Shown: piece by piece, positions 10,376-22,758 of the stretch
Layout: each line of letters begins with the position of its first letter
How positions within the stretch are numbered: the first letter of the stretch is position 1
Assembly: GCF_000026185.1 (NCBI RefSeq)
Contig: NC_010694.1
Location: forward strand, 372,001-436,000
Length of the DNA: 64,000 bases
Reading direction: 5' to 3'
Source: Erwinia tasmaniensis Et1/99
GTDB taxonomy: Bacteria > Pseudomonadota > Gammaproteobacteria > Enterobacterales > Enterobacteriaceae
Made by a program: the position numbers and the translations under genes
Notes under the pieces: model-generated
Database searches by the model: none
What the model was told of the DNA's origin: nothing
The model's input: only the letters and a program-made list of their open reading frames with translations

Positions 10376-11158
10376 ATGTTTTTACAAGCGCTGGCGTCAT
10401 TAGGGCGTCAGGGAATTAATTTCTGCGCCTCCTTTGGTCGCGCCGGATTAATGTTGTTCCATGCGTTGTTTGGCATTCCGCGCTTTCGCAAGCATGCGCC
10501 GCTGCTGGTGAAACAGCTGTATAGCATCGGTGTGTTATCGCTGCTGATCGTCGTGGTTTCTGGACTGTTTATCGGTATGGTGCTGGGCCTGCAGGGCTAC
10601 CTGGTCCTGAAAACCTACAGCGCTGAAACCAGTCTCGGCATGATGGTGGCGCTGTCGTTACTGCGTGAGCTGGGCCCGGTGGTGACGGCACTGCTGTTCG
10701 CCGGGCGAGCCGGATCGGCGCTGACGGCTGAAATTGGTTTGATGAAAGCCACCGAACAGCTTTCCAGCATGGAAATGATGGCGGTTGACCCGTTGCGGCG
10801 TATTATCTCGCCGCGCTTCTGGGCCGGATTCATCAGCATGCCGCTGCTGACATTAATCTTTGTCGCGGTGGGTATTCTGGGTGGGGCGCTGGTTGGCGTG
10901 AGCTGGAAAGGCATCGATCCGGGGTTTTTCTGGTCTGCGATGCAGAATGCGGTCGATCTGCGCACTGATATTATCAACTGTACGATAAAAAGCGCCGTAT
11001 TTGCGCTGACCGTGACATGGATTGCGCTGTTCAACGGCTACGATGCCATTCCGACGTCTGAAGGGATAAGTCGGGCAACAACGCGTACTGTAGTACATGC
11101 TTCACTGGCAGTACTTGGTCTGGATTTTGTGCTTACGGCACTGATGTTTGGGAACTAA
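10376..11158 (+). CDS. mlaE: Mla phospholipid transporter permease MlaE
   Basis: Integral-membrane permease of the MlaFEDB complex. It has 260 residues, five to six hydrophobic segments and the MlaE-family core ([24 protein letters not shown] region, residues about 95-125). It starts 7 bp after mlaF and ends 3 bp before mlaD, in a compact operon. Length equals the E. coli protein. Confidence 0.98.
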   Translation: MFLQALASLGRQGINFCASFGRAGLMLFHALFGIPRFRKHAPLLVKQLYSIGVLSLLIVVVSGLFIGMVLGLQGYLVLKTYSAETSLGMMVALSLLRELGPVVTALLFAGRAGSALTAEIGLMKATEQLSSMEMMAVDPLRRIISPRFWAGFISMPLLTLIFVAVGILGGALVGVSWKGIDPGFFWSAMQNAVDLRTDIINCTIKSAVFALTVTWIALFNGYDAIPTSEGISRATTRTVVHASLAVLGLDFVLTALMFGN

Positions 11159-11161
11159 GCA

Positions 11162-11722
11162 ATGCAAACAAAAAAAAGTGAAATTTGGGTAGGTGCCTTT
11201 TTACTGTTAGCGCTCTGCGCAATTATTTTTCTCTGTCTGCGCGTGACCGATCTCAAATCACTCGGCAGCGTGACGACCTGGAAGCTGTATGCGACCTTCG
11301 ATAACGTGGGTGGATTAAAGCCGGGTTCTCCGGTAAAAGTCGGCGGGGTGGTCATTGGCCGCGTATCGGACATTACGCTCGATGCAAAAAACTACTCGCC
11401 CAAGGTTAGCATGGATATTGACGATCGGTACAACAACATCCCCGATACCAGCTCGCTGGCGGTGCGCACCTCCGGCCTGCTGGGGGAGCAGTATCTGGCG
11501 CTGAATATCGGCTTTGACGATCCGGAAATGGGAACCGCTATACTGAAAGATGGCGGTACTATTCAGGACACCAAGTCTGCGATGGTATTGGAAGATCTCA
11601 TCGGCCAGTTTCTTTACAAGAGCGGCAACGGTGATGTAAAGAATCCACCTGCTGCAGGTGATAAGCCCGTTCAGGGGCAGCCAGCCCCTGAAGCAGCGAA
11701 TAATCCAGAAGAGGGAAAATAA
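11162..11722 (+). CDS. mlaD: Mla periplasmic MCE-domain protein MlaD
   Basis: Anchored MCE-domain protein that forms a hexameric ring with a hydrophobic pore on the periplasmic side of MlaFEB. It has 186 residues: an N-terminal membrane helix (about 8-28), then one MCE domain (about 40-118, [19 protein letters not shown]). The proline-rich C-terminal tail ([18 protein letters not shown]) is of low complexity, as is usual. Its stop codon overlaps the mlaC start by one base. Confidence 0.97.
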   Translation: MQTKKSEIWVGAFLLLALCAIIFLCLRVTDLKSLGSVTTWKLYATFDNVGGLKPGSPVKVGGVVIGRVSDITLDAKNYSPKVSMDIDDRYNNIPDTSSLAVRTSGLLGEQYLALNIGFDDPEMGTAILKDGGTIQDTKSAMVLEDLIGQFLYKSGNGDVKNPPAAGDKPVQGQPAPEAANNPEEGK

Positions 11723-12357
11723 TGTTTAAACGTTTACTCATGGTAGCGATGCTGGTTTTGGCACCCTTAGCGGTGAATGCCGCCGCTGACCAGACTAATC
11801 CTTACAAGCTGATGGATGAAGCTGCAGCCAAAACCTTCACTCGTCTTAAGGATGAACAACCTGCTATCAGGAAAAATCCTGATTACCTGCGTCAGATTGT
11901 GCGCGAGGAGCTGCTGCCTTACGTACAGGTAAAATACGCAGGTGCACTGGTGTTGGGGCGTTACTATAAAGATGCCACTCCTGCGCAGCGTGATGCCTAT
12001 TTCAACGCCTTCAACGACTATCTGGTTCAGGCCTATGGCCAGGCCCTGGCGATGTACAGTGGCCAGACCTATCAAATTGCGCCAGAGCAGCCGATTGATG
12101 GGGCGAATATTATCGCTATCCGCGTCACTATCATCGATCCTAACGGCCGCCCGCCGGTGCGTCTGGACTTCCAATGGCGTAAAAACAGCGTTAACGGCCA
12201 CTGGCAGGCGTATGACATGATCGCCGAAGGGGTGAGTATGATCACCACTAAGCAGAATGAGTGGAGCGATCTTCTGCGTCAGAAAGGGATTGATGGCTTA
12301 ACCGAACGGCTGAAGTCCAATGCACAGCAGCCCGTCACGCTGGACAAACAGTCATAA
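11722..12357 (+). CDS. mlaC: Periplasmic phospholipid-binding protein MlaC
   Basis: Soluble carrier shuttling phospholipid between the outer-membrane MlaA-porin complex and MlaD. The 211 residues begin with a clear Sec signal peptide (cleavage near VNA-AAD, residue 20-21). The Tol_Tol_Ttg2 domain follows, with the conserved [18 protein letters not shown] segment. It overlaps mlaD by one base and mlaB by one base. Confidence 0.97.
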   Translation: MFKRLLMVAMLVLAPLAVNAAADQTNPYKLMDEAAAKTFTRLKDEQPAIRKNPDYLRQIVREELLPYVQVKYAGALVLGRYYKDATPAQRDAYFNAFNDYLVQAYGQALAMYSGQTYQIAPEQPIDGANIIAIRVTIIDPNGRPPVRLDFQWRKNSVNGHWQAYDMIAEGVSMITTKQNEWSDLLRQKGIDGLTERLKSNAQQPVTLDKQS

Positions 12358-12653
12358 TGAGCGATCAACTGCGCTGGGAGATGAAGGCGGGGCAGCTTTG
12401 TCTCATCGGTGAGCTGGAGCGTGAAACGCTACTGCCATTGTGGCAGCAGCGTGAGCAGGTGATGGAGCACGTGGAGAGTATCGATGTTTCCGGGCTGGAA
12501 CGCGTCGACTCTGGAGGGCTGGCGTTATTGGTCCATCTGCGTCAAATTGCTATCTTGCACGGCAGAAATCCGCGTTTTACCGGTATCAATGACAGGTTGA
12601 ACTCGCTGATCGCCCTTTATAACCTGCAAAAAATTATCAGCAGCAGCGATTAG
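12357..12653 (+). CDS. mlaB: Mla cytoplasmic STAS-domain protein MlaB
   Basis: Small cytoplasmic STAS-domain subunit that stabilises MlaF and activates the transporter. It has 98 residues, with the STAS core VSGLERVDSGGLALLVHL near residues 43-60. It is the last gene of the operon, starting inside the mlaC stop codon. An intrinsic-terminator-like hairpin follows at 12722. Confidence 0.96.
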   Translation: MSDQLRWEMKAGQLCLIGELERETLLPLWQQREQVMEHVESIDVSGLERVDSGGLALLVHLRQIAILHGRNPRFTGINDRLNSLIALYNLQKIISSSD

Positions 12654-12721
12654 GGATCTGTTGAGCGCCGCTCGCCGTGTGAAAGGCGGGAACATATTGA
12701 CTTTATTACCTTTCATTCCCT

Positions 12722-12741
12722 AAGGGCCGTTCTGGCCCTTT
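12722..12741 (+). terminator. Weak intrinsic terminator after mlaB
   Basis: A 7-bp stem AAGGGCC/GGCCCTT with a 5-nt loop ends in a very short T run (TTTA). It sits 69 bp after the mlaB stop and would end the mlaFEDCB transcript, perhaps partially. Confidence 0.5.
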
Positions 12742-12880
12742 ATGATGTGCCGCGCCCATCCTGTTGTGGACCCTGATTTAGCCTTTTTCTTATGCCTCCG
12801 ACATTTTTTGTTTGTTTAAGAGTAGGGCAGATTCCACTAAGATGTACGCCTGTTTATTATCAAGTGAAATTTGAAGCCTC

Positions 12881-13135
12881 ATGGAAAATAGTGAAATTCA
12901 GTCCGTGCTAATGAGCGCGTTACCGTTGCAGGAAGTCCACGTGAGCGGCGATGGCAGCCATTTTCAGGTCATCGCTGTCGGTGAACTTTTCGGCGAGCTG
13001 AGCCGCGTTAAGAAGCAGCAGACGGTCTATGCTCCCCTGATGGCTTATATTGCCGATAACCGTATTCATGCGGTTTCTATCAAGACCTATACCCCTGAAG
13101 AATGGGCGCGTGACCGTAAGCTAAACGGTTTTTAA
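12881..13135 (+). CDS. ibaG: BolA-family acid stress / iron-sulfur protein IbaG
   Basis: BolA-like protein; in E. coli it partners with the monothiol glutaredoxin GrxD through a shared [2Fe-2S] cluster. It has 84 residues. The conserved Cys/His ligand region appears as [12 protein letters not shown] (ligand His in GSHF), and the C-terminal helix ends in [10 protein letters not shown]. It is located directly before murA, as in E. coli. Confidence 0.96.
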   Translation: MENSEIQSVLMSALPLQEVHVSGDGSHFQVIAVGELFGELSRVKKQQTVYAPLMAYIADNRIHAVSIKTYTPEEWARDRKLNGF

Positions 13136-13196
13136 GCTGCGCAGATTTCACCACGCGCTTTGTGGTGAGGGGCTGCACAGCAGATTTATTGTCTGA

Positions 13197-14477
<1,281 letters not shown>

Positions 14478-14491
14478 TCATTTCGCTAAGT

Positions 14492-14524
14492 AAAAAGGGC
14501 CGGTAGTGATACCGGCCTTTTTTT
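14492..14524 (+). terminator. Bidirectional terminator between murA and sfsB
   Basis: AAAAA, a 7-bp stem GGCCGGT/ACCGGCC with a 6-nt loop, then seven T residues. The A tract makes it usable in both directions. The T tract runs into the sfsB stop codon (14523-14525), so the two converging genes share one terminator. Confidence 0.9.
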
Positions 14525-14783
14525 ATCGGGGAGTCCGCTCATGGCGGTCGATAAGACGGTGGGTCTTCATATCAAAGTAACGACTTGGCCAGATCTTGGA
14601 TGGATGAATATCTAACGCTCGCGCGATTATCCATTCGCCTTTCGGCCACGGACGGCATAATGCGTTGGCTAAGGTGGATGAACTCAAGCCTGCCTGTCGT
14701 GATTGTGCTGCAAGCGTGGTGCCTTTTTTACGCAAGGCGGCGATAATGTCGGCGGGGTGCCAGTCTTGTCGATTATATTTCAC
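14523..14783 (-). CDS. sfsB: Ner-like DNA-binding regulator SfsB (Nlp)
   Basis: Small helix-turn-helix protein related to phage Mu Ner; its E. coli homologue influences maltose gene expression. The core WHPADIIAALRKKGTTLAAQS and SSSTLANALCRPWPKGE is the Ner HTH. I choose a GTG start at 14783 because GGAGG lies eight bases upstream, giving 86 residues (92 in E. coli). The frame stays open for another 46 codons, but that part is basic and resembles no Ner protein. Three 10-bp repeats lie about 130-160 bp upstream and may be its operator. Convergent with murA. Confidence 0.88.
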   Translation of the reverse strand: MKYNRQDWHPADIIAALRKKGTTLAAQSRQAGLSSSTLANALCRPWPKGEWIIARALDIHPSKIWPSRYFDMKTHRLIDRHERTPR

Positions 14784-15099
14784 GTGCTTATCCTCCTTGA
14801 GCACTTTTTTAAAAACAGCGGTCAGTGATCTACGTTGTTCACCAGCTTTTTGCCGATCTCCCTTCATAAAAAACCAGTCACATCTGGGTTTGACCGGATT
14901 TTTATAACACTTTAGTTCCACTAAATTCCAGTTAATTCCAGAGGTAAACTTTATTTTGCGTAAGGATGCGCAAAGTTCAGGTAACTGCGTGTTGTTGTTT
15001 CAGAATGTTTTGATAGCGCTCAGGAAATTGAGCAGGGGGAGGGGAGCGGTAAAATAAGGAAGCCAGGCGCTGTACCAGGCTTCACTTGAGATTTTACTA
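14784..15099. other. Intergenic region between sfsB and ispB, with three 10-bp tandem repeats
   Basis: This gene-free stretch holds the sfsB leader and promoter region. Read on the minus strand, three consecutive 10-bp units TGGAATTAAC, TGGAATTTAG and TGGAACTAAA occupy 14911-14940. A candidate -10 (TATAAA) follows just downstream. The ispB side holds a weak hairpin near 15060-15085 (AAGCC/GGCTT) but no convincing T-tract terminator. No other gene was recognised. Confidence 0.6.
14911..14940 (-). repeat. Three tandem 10-bp repeats upstream of sfsB (possible operator)
   Basis: TGGAA recurs exactly every 10 bp (one helical turn) in three adjacent units on the minus strand, with consensus TGGAAYTNAN. 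A potential sfsB promoter can be drawn with its -35 hexamer (TGGAAT) inside the repeats and a TTATAA/TATAAA -10 17 bp later. This is the arrangement of an autoregulatory operator. Function is inferred. Confidence 0.45.
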
Positions 15100-16074
15100 T
15101 CAGAAAGTACGCTGGACCGACATATGCGCCAGCGCTTCCAGCGCGGATCGCCACGGTGACTCCGGCAGTACCTTCAGCGCGGCAATCGCTTTATCCGCTT
15201 CCTGTTCAGCCGCATTGCGCGTCCACTCCAGAGAACCGCATTGATTCATTGTTTCCAGAACGGTTTCCAGTAAGTGGCGTCCATTACCTTCTTCAATAGC
15301 CGTGCGGATCAGGCTGGCCTGTTCCGGCGTTCCATTGCGCATCGCGTGCAGCAACGGCAGGGTAGGTTTCCCTTCACTCAGGTCATCCCCGACGTTTTTA
15401 CCCAAGGTATCGCCATCAGCACTGTAATCAAGCAGATCGTCAATCAGCTGGAATGCGGTGCCGATATAACGACCGTAATCCTGTAGAGCCTGCTCCTGGG
15501 ATGCGGTGGCACCGGCCAGAATGGCAGAGGACTGTGCTGCCGCTTCGAACAGACGCGCCGTTTTGCTGTAGATCACCCGCATGTAACTCTCTTCGGTGAT
15601 ATCCGGGTCATTACAGTTCATCAGCTGCAACACTTCCCCTTCGGCGATGACGTTGACCGCCTCTGACATTAGCGCCAGCACCTTTAACGAGCCGAGGCTC
15701 GTCATCATCTGGAAAGCGCGAGTGTAGATAAAGTCACCGACCAGCACGCTGGCCGCGTTGCCAAACGCGGCGTTGGCGGTGGCTTTGCCACGGCGCATAT
15801 CGGATTCGTCTACCACGTCGTCGTGCAGCAGTGTGGCCGTATGAATAAATTCAATCAGTGCTGCCACGGTAATATGCTGTTTACCCGCATAGTCGTTGAT
15901 TGCCCGCGCGGCTAAAACGGCAATCATTGGGCGGATGCGTTTACCTCCGCCGTTGATAATGTAGTAACCCAACTGGTTGATAAGGGACACATCTGAGTTC
16001 AGTTGGTCAAGTATTGTCGCATTGACGTCCGCCATATCTTGCGCGGTGAGTTCGTTTATCTGTTCTAAGTTCAT
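15100..16074 (-). CDS. ispB: Octaprenyl diphosphate synthase IspB
   Basis: Elongates farnesyl diphosphate to the C40 side chain of ubiquinone and menaquinone. It has 324 residues (323 in E. coli). The first Asp-rich motif is LLHDDVVDESDMRRG, the second is LIDDLLDYSADG, and the GGGKRIRP substrate-binding motif is at residues 43-50. It is transcribed divergently from rplU. Confidence 0.97.
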   Translation of the reverse strand: MNLEQINELTAQDMADVNATILDQLNSDVSLINQLGYYIINGGGKRIRPMIAVLAARAINDYAGKQHITVAALIEFIHTATLLHDDVVDESDMRRGKATANAAFGNAASVLVGDFIYTRAFQMMTSLGSLKVLALMSEAVNVIAEGEVLQLMNCNDPDITEESYMRVIYSKTARLFEAAAQSSAILAGATASQEQALQDYGRYIGTAFQLIDDLLDYSADGDTLGKNVGDDLSEGKPTLPLLHAMRNGTPEQASLIRTAIEEGNGRHLLETVLETMNQCGSLEWTRNAAEQEADKAIAALKVLPESPWRSALEALAHMSVQRTF

Positions 16075-16230
16075 TAGTCTGTTCAGCTATCGCTCAGTTC
16101 GCAGCTATGATAAGCGCCTTTACCCGTGCCTGTGGCATGAAATGTCTTACAGATTGTACTTGAAAAACGCGGCGGTGAAAGGTCCCCAATCGCGTTGCGT
16201 TTTTTTTCTGCAATACAGCGTAACAGACAC

Positions 16231-16259
16231 TTGTCTTTAGCGGTGAATTTGCGTAGAAT
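16231..16259 (+). promoter_or_regulatory. Sigma-70 promoter of rplU-rpmA
   Basis: TTGTCT, 17-bp spacer, TAGAAT, followed by a GC-rich discriminator (TCGCGCCC) of the kind found at stringently controlled ribosomal promoters. The predicted start is about 65 bp before the rplU ATG. Confidence 0.65.
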
Positions 16260-16295
16260 TCGCGCCCTATTGTGAATATTTATAGCGCAGCCTGA

Positions 16296-16643
<348 letters not shown>

Positions 16644-16658
16644 GAGGAGATCTGACAA

Positions 16659-16916
16659 ATGGCACATAAGAAAGCTGGCGGCTCGACTCGTAACGGTCGT
16701 GACTCCAATGCAAAACGTCTGGGCGTAAAACGTTTCGGCGGCGAAACTGTACTGGCTGGTAGCATCATCGTTCGTCAGCGTGGCACCAAATTCCACGCGG
16801 GCAACAATGTAGGCTGCGGTCGTGACCACACCCTGTTTGCTACGGCGAATGGCAAGGTCCAGTTCGAAGTTAAAGGCCCGAATAACCGTAAATACATCAG
16901 CATCGTTGCTGAGTAA
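16659..16916 (+). CDS. rpmA: 50S ribosomal protein L27
   Basis: Large-subunit protein whose N-terminus reaches the peptidyl-transferase centre. It has 85 residues with the enterobacterial N-terminus [16 protein letters not shown]. It has no cleaved N-terminal extension of the Firmicutes type. A Shine-Dalgarno AGGAG lies upstream and a strong terminator follows. Confidence 0.99.
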   Translation: MAHKKAGGSTRNGRDSNAKRLGVKRFGGETVLAGSIIVRQRGTKFHAGNNVGCGRDHTLFATANGKVQFEVKGPNNRKYISIVAE

Positions 16917-16964
16917 TCAGGTTTTCGTGCCGCAGAGCAGCCGTTAAGCCGCTCACTGCGACGA

Positions 16965-17000
16965 AAAAAAAAGCCCCGCACTAGACTGCGGGGCTTTTTA
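16965..17000 (+). terminator. Intrinsic terminator after rpmA
   Basis: An A run, then a perfect 10-bp stem AAGCCCCGCA/TGCGGGGCTT with a 6-nt loop, then T residues. It separates the ribosomal-protein pair from yhbE-obgE, which begins 20 bp later. Confidence 0.92.
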
Positions 17001-17019
17001 CATTCTGCCGGGAACACTG

Positions 17020-19190
<2,171 letters not shown>

Positions 19191-19203
19191 GCCTCGCTAA
19201 AAT

Positions 19204-19235
19204 AAACGGGACCCAGACCAACGGCGTCCCGTTTT
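19204..19235 (+). terminator. Terminator after obgE
   Basis: A 9-bp stem AAACGGGAC/GTCCCGTTT with a 13-nt loop ends in TTTT. The leading A residues could let it act on pmrB transcripts from the other side as well, although pmrB ends 120 bp away. Confidence 0.7.
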
Positions 19236-19356
19236 GCTATCCCGCCATCGCCCCCACCTTCCTGCGTTCGGCGGCATCCTGTACCGTTCACGGCGAAAGC
19301 CTGCATCGAGGGGATATGACAGGCTGACAGTGGGCATTATTCTGCAACCGAAAGTA

Positions 19357-20412
19357 TTAATTCAGTTGGTGTGGTAGCCAGCAGCAGGCTTCCAGGCCAC
19401 TGCGGTCGCTGCGATTGTTCAGGCTGAGGTGGCCGTGATGGATTTGTACAATACGCTGCACGATATTCAGGCCAAGGCCGCTGCCGCCATAACGCCTGTC
19501 CATGCGATGAAATGGCTTAACGGCATCTTGCAGGGCGGCGGTATCAATGCCCGGCCCTTCATCACGCACCGTGATGTTGCTGCCTCCCACGTCATCCGTC
19601 AGCAGCAGCGTAATGGCTGAGCCCTCGGGGCTGTAGCGTGAGGCGTTTTCAAGTAAATTACGCAGCATCAGACGGAGCAGTACGGCATCGCCCTGTACCC
19701 CGATCCCCGTATCACCGCTGACCGTGAGCCGCTGCTGTCGAAGCGTTAACAACTCGTCTATTTCCATCCGCAGCGGATCGACGACCTCATGCCAGCTAAG
19801 CGTTTGGTAATGACCGCCGGTCAGAGCCTGGCCTGCGCGCGACAGCATAAGCAGCTGTTCGATGACGTGAATCAACCGATCGATACGCGCTACGAGCATG
19901 GCACCCTGCTGTATCCCCTGTTGCTCAAGCAGTTCCAGGTGCAGGCGCAGCCCCGCCAGCGGCGTACGCAGCTCATGGGCGACATCGGCGGTAAACAGGC
20001 GTTCCTGTTGTGAAGAGTGGTCAAGCCGGCTCAACAGCTGATTTAATGAGCCGGTCACCGCGGCAATCTCATCCATCTCCGAATGGAGGGGAAGCGGAGT
20101 AAGATTATCCGCCGAGCGGGTGACCAGGCTGATTTGCAGCGCGCGCAGAGGCCGGATAATCCAGCTGATTGCCCAGAAGGAAAGCAGCAGGGTAAAGCAC
20201 ACCATTACCAGCGAAGGCAGCAGCAATGAGGCTACCGCTTCGCGGATCTCATTCTCGACCTGTTCATTGCGCGCGTGGGCCGTGAGCGTTTCATTGACCA
20301 GAAATCCGATCTGCTCGCGACTCTCGTGCCATAACCATAATGCACTCATGAGCTGACAGCTGAGCAGGATCAGCGCCAGCATGATCAGCAAACGCTTACG
20401 CATACTGTTCAT
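19357..20412 (-). CDS. pmrB: Sensor histidine kinase PmrB (BasS)
   Basis: Membrane sensor for ferric iron, aluminium and mild acid that controls lipid A modification through PmrA. The 351 residues begin with a membrane helix (about 8-28) and a short periplasmic loop. That loop keeps ExxE pairs (Glu50/Glu53 and Glu55/Glu58, within EIREAVASL), as in the iron-binding loop of Salmonella PmrB. A second helix (about 64-86), HAMP, H-box DVAHELRTP with His146, N-box NLLENASRYS and G-boxes DEGPGI and GGSGLGL follow. It overlaps pmrA by ATGA. The family lipid A transferase gene eptA (pmrC) is not next to it here. Confidence 0.93.
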   Translation of the reverse strand: MNSMRKRLLIMLALILLSCQLMSALWLWHESREQIGFLVNETLTAHARNEQVENEIREAVASLLLPSLVMVCFTLLLSFWAISWIIRPLRALQISLVTRSADNLTPLPLHSEMDEIAAVTGSLNQLLSRLDHSSQQERLFTADVAHELRTPLAGLRLHLELLEQQGIQQGAMLVARIDRLIHVIEQLLMLSRAGQALTGGHYQTLSWHEVVDPLRMEIDELLTLRQQRLTVSGDTGIGVQGDAVLLRLMLRNLLENASRYSPEGSAITLLLTDDVGGSNITVRDEGPGIDTAALQDAVKPFHRMDRRYGGSGLGLNIVQRIVQIHHGHLSLNNRSDRSGLEACCWLPHQLN

Positions 20413-21071
20413 GGGCGTTCTTCCAGCCGGTAACCCACGCCGCGTACCGTTTTGATTCGCTCTTTACCCAGCTTGCGCCGCAGATTATGAATGTGAACCT
20501 CAAGCGTGTTCGAGGAGGTGTCATCCTGCCAGCTGTAGAGATCCTGCTGCAATGTTTCACGATGCACCGTCTGACCAATACGCATCAGCAGGCGGGTTAA
20601 CAGTGAAAACTCCTTGGGCGTGACGTCCACCGGCTGAAGGTCGACAGCCACCTGCTGCGAGGAGAGGTTGAGGGAGATATCGCCATGCTGCAACAGGTTA
20701 TCGCTTTTTCCCTGATAGCGGCGAATAAGCGCACGAACGCGCGCTTTCAGCTCCGCCAGCGCAAAGGGTTTAATCAGATAGTCGTCGGCACCGGCATCCA
20801 GCCCATCGACCCGATCCGATAGCGCATCACGCGCAGTGAGGATCAGCACCGGCAGGTCCTGCTGCTCTTTACGCCACTGACGCAGCAGATGGGCTCCATC
20901 CCGATCCGGCAGGCCGAGATCCAGCACCACCAGGCTATACTGACCGCTTTGCAAAAATGCAGCCCCTTGAGCCGCATTCGCCGCGCAGTCAACGGCATAA
21001 CCTTCCCCACTCAGGGCGAGGCTAAGGCCTTGTTGCAGCAGCGCATCATCTTCTACGATCAATATTTTCAT
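20409..21071 (-). CDS. pmrA: Response regulator PmrA (BasR)
   Basis: OmpR/PhoB-family regulator activated by PmrB. It has 220 residues. The receiver domain has acidic pocket ED at 7-9, phosphoacceptor Asp51 (VVLDLGLPDRDG), Thr in LTARD, and KPF. It is followed by a winged-helix domain ending in TLEVHIHNLRRKLG...RTVRGVGYRL. The ATG at 21071 lies only four bases after the dacB stop, with no clear Shine-Dalgarno of its own. A dacB-pmrA-pmrB transcription unit with coupled translation is therefore likely. Confidence 0.94.
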   Translation of the reverse strand: MKILIVEDDALLQQGLSLALSGEGYAVDCAANAAQGAAFLQSGQYSLVVLDLGLPDRDGAHLLRQWRKEQQDLPVLILTARDALSDRVDGLDAGADDYLIKPFALAELKARVRALIRRYQGKSDNLLQHGDISLNLSSQQVAVDLQPVDVTPKEFSLLTRLLMRIGQTVHRETLQQDLYSWQDDTSSNTLEVHIHNLRRKLGKERIKTVRGVGYRLEERP

Positions 21072-21075
21072 CAGA

Positions 21076-22509
21076 TCAGTTATTCCGGTAAACGTCCTTG
21101 TACAGTCGGCTTTCGAAGCGAACCAGAGGGATGCGGCGTTGGCGCTGATCCTGCGGCGGGACGGCATAGCCTGACAGGAACTGCACAAAGGCCACGCGTT
21201 GGCCACTGGCGGTAGTCATAAAGCCGGCCAGATTATAGACGCCCTGAAGTGAACCGGTTTTGGCCGAAACCTTACCGTCAACGCCCGCCTCGTGCAGACC
21301 GCCGCGATAAAGCAGTGTGCCGTCATGACCGGCCAGCGGCAGCATCGAAATGTAGTCCAGCTGACCGTCGTTTTGCGCAATGTACTGAAGGACCTGCATC
21401 ATGGTGGCGGGAGAAATTAAATCGTGGCGCGACAGCCCCGAACCATCCACCTGAATGCTGTTGCCCAAATCGATATTTGCCTTCTGGCGCAGGATCTGAC
21501 GCACGGCATCGGAACCCGCTCGCCAGGTGCCCGGCACGCCGAAACGCTCGCGGCCGATGGTGCGGAATATCGTATCGGCGATCATATTATCCGACTTCTT
21601 CAACATGATCCTCAGCAGGTCGTGCAGCGGGGCCGACTGGGTTTGCGCCAGCACCGTGGCAGGCTCGGTTAGCAACGTCTGGCGGACAAGATGGCCACTG
21701 TAGTCAATTCCGGCATTCTGTAGCTCTGCCTTCAGCAACGCCCCGGCATAGCTGGCACCATCCTGAATCGCAAACGCCAGCGGCAGCGGTTCAGCACGCT
21801 GCGTCAGGCAGCCGGTTAGCGTGAAACGGTTTAGCTCGCCGGGCACCACGTCCAGCTCGCAGTACTGGGCGTCGGGTGAGCCTTTTGCCAGCGTGCGCAC
21901 TTCACTGAACATATTGACCGGATAATAAGACGCCACGCGAATAAAGGCTTTATCACCCGGGTTTGGTGCGCTGTATAACGATACCGAGAAGCAGTTACGG
22001 TCGACGATAGCGGCCCCCGGCGGTGCGCTGAAGCACTGGGTCATATCGTTCCACGGCCAGCCTGGGGCCTTGTCGTGGCTGGCGAACACCGACGTATCGA
22101 TGACCAGGTTGCCCTCAATGTGCTCGACTCCCTGCTTTTTCAGGGTCGTCACCATATTGCGCAGATCCTGACGCGTCAGCGTGGGATCACCGCCGAAGCG
22201 TGCCACCAGATCGCCACGCAGCGTATTACCACTCAGGCTGCCTTTGCTTTCCAGCTGGGTATGGAAACGGTAGTCAGGGCCGAGTTGTAACAGAGCAGCC
22301 AGGGCAGTGATGACTTTCATCGTACTTGCTGGTAACGCCATCTGCTGGCTGTGGTAATCAATTGATGGCGCAGCCGCACCAATTTTCTGTACCATCAGCG
22401 CCAGATTTGCGCCGTCGGGTAAAAATTCGCTGTATTCTTCGACGGGCGCAGCCTGCGCTTGCAGCATAAATGCGCAGGTAATGCCGGTAACAATTCGTGA
22501 AAATCGCAT
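21076..22509 (-). CDS. dacB: D-alanyl-D-alanine carboxypeptidase/endopeptidase PBP4, DacB
   Basis: Periplasmic penicillin-binding protein that trims D-alanine and cleaves peptide cross-links. I start at ATG 22509 (MRFSRIV), which gives a signal peptide cleaved after QAQA and exactly 477 residues as in E. coli; 15 codons upstream are also open. Active-site motifs: SxxK at Ser62-Lys65 (PASTMK), SxN as KKSDNM, and KTG in SAKTGSLQG. The large inserted domain of class-C PBPs lies between the first two. It is divergent from greA and runs directly into pmrA. Confidence 0.96.
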   Translation of the reverse strand: MRFSRIVTGITCAFMLQAQAAPVEEYSEFLPDGANLALMVQKIGAAAPSIDYHSQQMALPASTMKVITALAALLQLGPDYRFHTQLESKGSLSGNTLRGDLVARFGGDPTLTRQDLRNMVTTLKKQGVEHIEGNLVIDTSVFASHDKAPGWPWNDMTQCFSAPPGAAIVDRNCFSVSLYSAPNPGDKAFIRVASYYPVNMFSEVRTLAKGSPDAQYCELDVVPGELNRFTLTGCLTQRAEPLPLAFAIQDGASYAGALLKAELQNAGIDYSGHLVRQTLLTEPATVLAQTQSAPLHDLLRIMLKKSDNMIADTIFRTIGRERFGVPGTWRAGSDAVRQILRQKANIDLGNSIQVDGSGLSRHDLISPATMMQVLQYIAQNDGQLDYISMLPLAGHDGTLLYRGGLHEAGVDGKVSAKTGSLQGVYNLAGFMTTASGQRVAFVQFLSGYAVPPQDQRQRRIPLVRFESRLYKDVYRNN

Positions 22510-22572
22510 AATCTCGCGGTAACAGACAGGTGATGCTGCCATACTACGGTGCATCGTGGTGGAAAGTAAACG

Positions 22573-22601
22573 ATGACCCCTATGGAACTCTGGGGTAAAA
22601 T
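22573..22601 (+). promoter_or_regulatory. Candidate sigma-70 promoter of the greA leader
   Basis: ATGACC, 17-bp spacer, TAAAAT. The predicted start near 22608 would place the terminator-like hairpin at 22626-22660 within the first 60 nucleotides of the transcript, the geometry of the GraL leader RNA in E. coli. Confidence 0.4.
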
Positions 22602-22625
22602 ACGTATCAAATTGCGAAATTGATT

Positions 22626-22660
22626 CTGGCCTGGAGCTTGCTCCGGGTCAGGTTTCTTTC
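22626..22660 (+). terminator. GraL-like attenuator hairpin in the greA leader
   Basis: A 12-bp stem (CTGGCCTGGAGC with GCTCCGGGTCAG, two G-T wobbles) with a 2-nt loop, followed by GTTTCTTTC, about 100 bp upstream of the greA ATG. In E. coli most greA transcripts end early at such a site, releasing the small RNA GraL. The position and shape match; the RNA itself is inferred. Confidence 0.55.
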
Positions 22661-22758
22661 GTTTTAAATCAGTAACAGACGCCGCAGAACGCCTTTTCTG
22701 CATACTAGTCGTCAGGACGGCGGCACTTTGAACAGGACAGATTTTACGAGGTATTGAG

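Noticed and set aside
14784..14921. N-terminal extension of sfsB by 46 codons to a GTG at 14921
   Set aside because: It would run through the putative promoter, resembles no Ner protein, and the GTG at 14783 has a perfect GGAGG.
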